A DNA stretch of 5,604 nucleotides from JBCCTX01 sp964468435. GTDB taxonomy: Bacteria > Bacteroidota > Bacteroidia > J057. Where the stretch lies: NCBI GenBank assembly GCA_964468435.1, contig CAYXVE010000111.1:1-5604 (forward strand). Direction: 5' to 3'. Shown in pieces: positions 4,661 to 5,604 of the stretch; the first letter of the stretch is position 1, and each line of letters starts with the position of its first letter. The notes under the pieces were generated by a model, which searched no databases, had not been told where the DNA came from, and worked only from the letters and a program-made list of their open reading frames with translations. Made by a program: the position numbers and the translations under genes.

Positions 4661-5604
4661 ATGAAACTTAATTTTTCAAAGTTCTGCTTAATAATATTGA
4701 AGTTAACTCTCTCAATCATTGTTTTCACTTCAGTTATAAGTTGCAGTTCTGTAAAGAAAATTAAGGCGATCCATTCCTATGAAAACACAATGGCTAATTC
4801 ATCACAAGTGGACACAACTGTCACGAATGTTACCGCAAATCGTGACGGTTTAGGGCGACAAGCAACGTTGCTTTCGGCTTTCTATGGTCTTGATGACGAC
4901 TTGCCTCCTGTGGCAAATAAGGGCATTGGTAAAGGAGCTGGCGGAGCAGATGGAATGCCGATAATTTTCTCTCATGAAGTTGATCCAAGCACCTTGCAGC
5001 CGGGTGATTTCAGGATTACCACAGCCTCTGGAAAAATTGGCGAAATTGGTTGGGTTACCCTTGCTCCTGCAGATGATAAAGGCGAGTTTCGGACGGTTTT
5101 GTTTGCTGGTTACTATGGCAGTATCAAAGACCAGCCTGTCAAAGTGGAAGTTATAGGCAACGTGCTTTCCCTCGATGGAAAATTGAACTTTAAAGGAACG
5201 AGTATTGATGTTACACCACTGGAAGAGGGTGCAACCATGGTTTGGGCAGAGGTTGTTCCCGAAGACGATTGGAATTTGGGCAGAGAAGCAACAGTATTGC
5301 CTTGGGGTGGTAGCAGTGGCGCACCCGAAGGCACTAAACAAGTTGTGCGGGTTACCTGGGCAGGTGGAGTTACCAAAAAACCGGGTGGCAAAGAGATTGA
5401 CGATAACGAAAGAAAACGTTATGTTGTGACTGTATTACAAGAGAACGGGAGTACCATAGATGTAACACCATTTGCAATTGCTGATTTAGGAGATGGTGAT
5501 AATAACCATTTACTATGTCTTGACGTTTCGGGTAAGCCATTGTCGGTTTATTTTCCAGCCGGCTATCTTACCGATCCAAGAGAAGACTTAAATCCTGAAA
5601 CACG
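4661..5604 (+). CDS. Lipoprotein of an uncharacterised conserved family with an Ig-like (SbsA/Big_5-type) segment, 3' end outside window
   Basis: Open from ATG 4661 to the window end: 314 complete codons plus two bases, with no stop, so the C-terminus is missing. The start is supported by a lipoprotein signal peptide: Lys3/7/14, a hydrophobic core, and lipobox VISC with lipidated Cys28. The residues after Cys (SSVKKIK) lack the acidic surface-export signal of many Bacteroidota lipoproteins, so it may stay periplasm-facing. The mature part starts near 67 (QATLLSAFYGLDD). Then FSHEVDPSTLQPGDFRI (103-119) resembles SbsA/Big_5 Ig-like domains. An IDVTP motif occurs twice (182-186, 266-270), and DLGDGDNN (275-282) is an acidic, calcium-loop-like run. 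I recall similar hypothetical proteins in Proteobacteria but no assigned function. It lies 27 bases after the sulfatase, probably in the same operon. Its Gly-rich, more GC-rich coding differs somewhat from gene 1. Confidence 0.8.
   Translation, partial: MKLNFSKFCLIILKLTLSIIVFTSVISCSSVKKIKAIHSYENTMANSSQVDTTVTNVTANRDGLGRQATLLSAFYGLDDDLPPVANKGIGKGAGGADGMPIIFSHEVDPSTLQPGDFRITTASGKIGEIGWVTLAPADDKGEFRTVLFAGYYGSIKDQPVKVEVIGNVLSLDGKLNFKGTSIDVTPLEEGATMVWAEVVPEDDWNLGREATVLPWGGSSGAPEGTKQVVRVTWAGGVTKKPGGKEIDDNERKRYVVTVLQENGSTIDVTPFAIADLGDGDNNHLLCLDVSGKPLSVYFPAGYLTDPREDLNPET

Noticed and set aside
4850..5391. Two minus-strand open frames (163 and 92 codons) opposite the lipoprotein gene
   Set aside because: The + strand frame has a lipoprotein signal, a recognisable family and 314 uninterrupted codons. 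The reverse frames are Cys-, Ser- and Pro-rich with no domain, typical of antisense reading of real coding DNA.

Overview
The window looks like part of a Bacteroidota chromosome (Flavobacteriia/Cytophagia-like). This rests on AT-rich intergenic DNA, the absence of Shine-Dalgarno sequences before the starts, one exact TAnnTTTG (-7 type) promoter motif, and protein families typical of the phylum. The phylum is an inference from style and families; no marker gene is present. All six genes lie on the + strand.

Bases 1-425 hold the 3' end of a gene cut by the window edge. It encodes an atypical two-component receiver (CheY-like) domain. Bases 426-783 carry no convincing gene. They contain a roughly 150-base imperfect palindrome bounded by AAC and GTT triplets that resembles an integron attC site or a related Bacteroidota intergenic palindromic repeat. 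Behind it are a short inverted repeat, an AT-rich hairpin and a putative promoter.

Bases 784-1359 encode a Crp/Fnr-type regulator. Four envelope genes follow in the same direction: a small secreted alpha-helical protein (1446-1937), a membrane-anchored DJ-1/PfpI (Hsp31-type) protein (2013-2873), a PAS-like type I arylsulfatase overlapping it by 4 bases (2870-4633), and a lipoprotein of an uncharacterised family starting 27 bases later and running off the window (4661-5604+). The 4-base overlap and the small gap suggest that at least the last three are one transcript. The first two may belong to it, but gaps of 86 and 75 bases leave room for separate promoters.

All four products carry an export signal or membrane anchor, so the cluster appears to act in the periplasm or envelope. 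The sulfatase is the only one with a confident reaction (sulfate-ester hydrolysis, needing formylglycine maturation by an enzyme not encoded here). A working picture is an envelope sulfatase made together with a periplasm-facing DJ-1-like protein and a lipoprotein of unknown role, possibly under the adjacent Crp/Fnr regulator. I found no established defence, CRISPR, RNA or transposase gene. The least explained items are the attC-like palindrome, the membrane DJ-1/sulfatase pair and the lipoprotein family.
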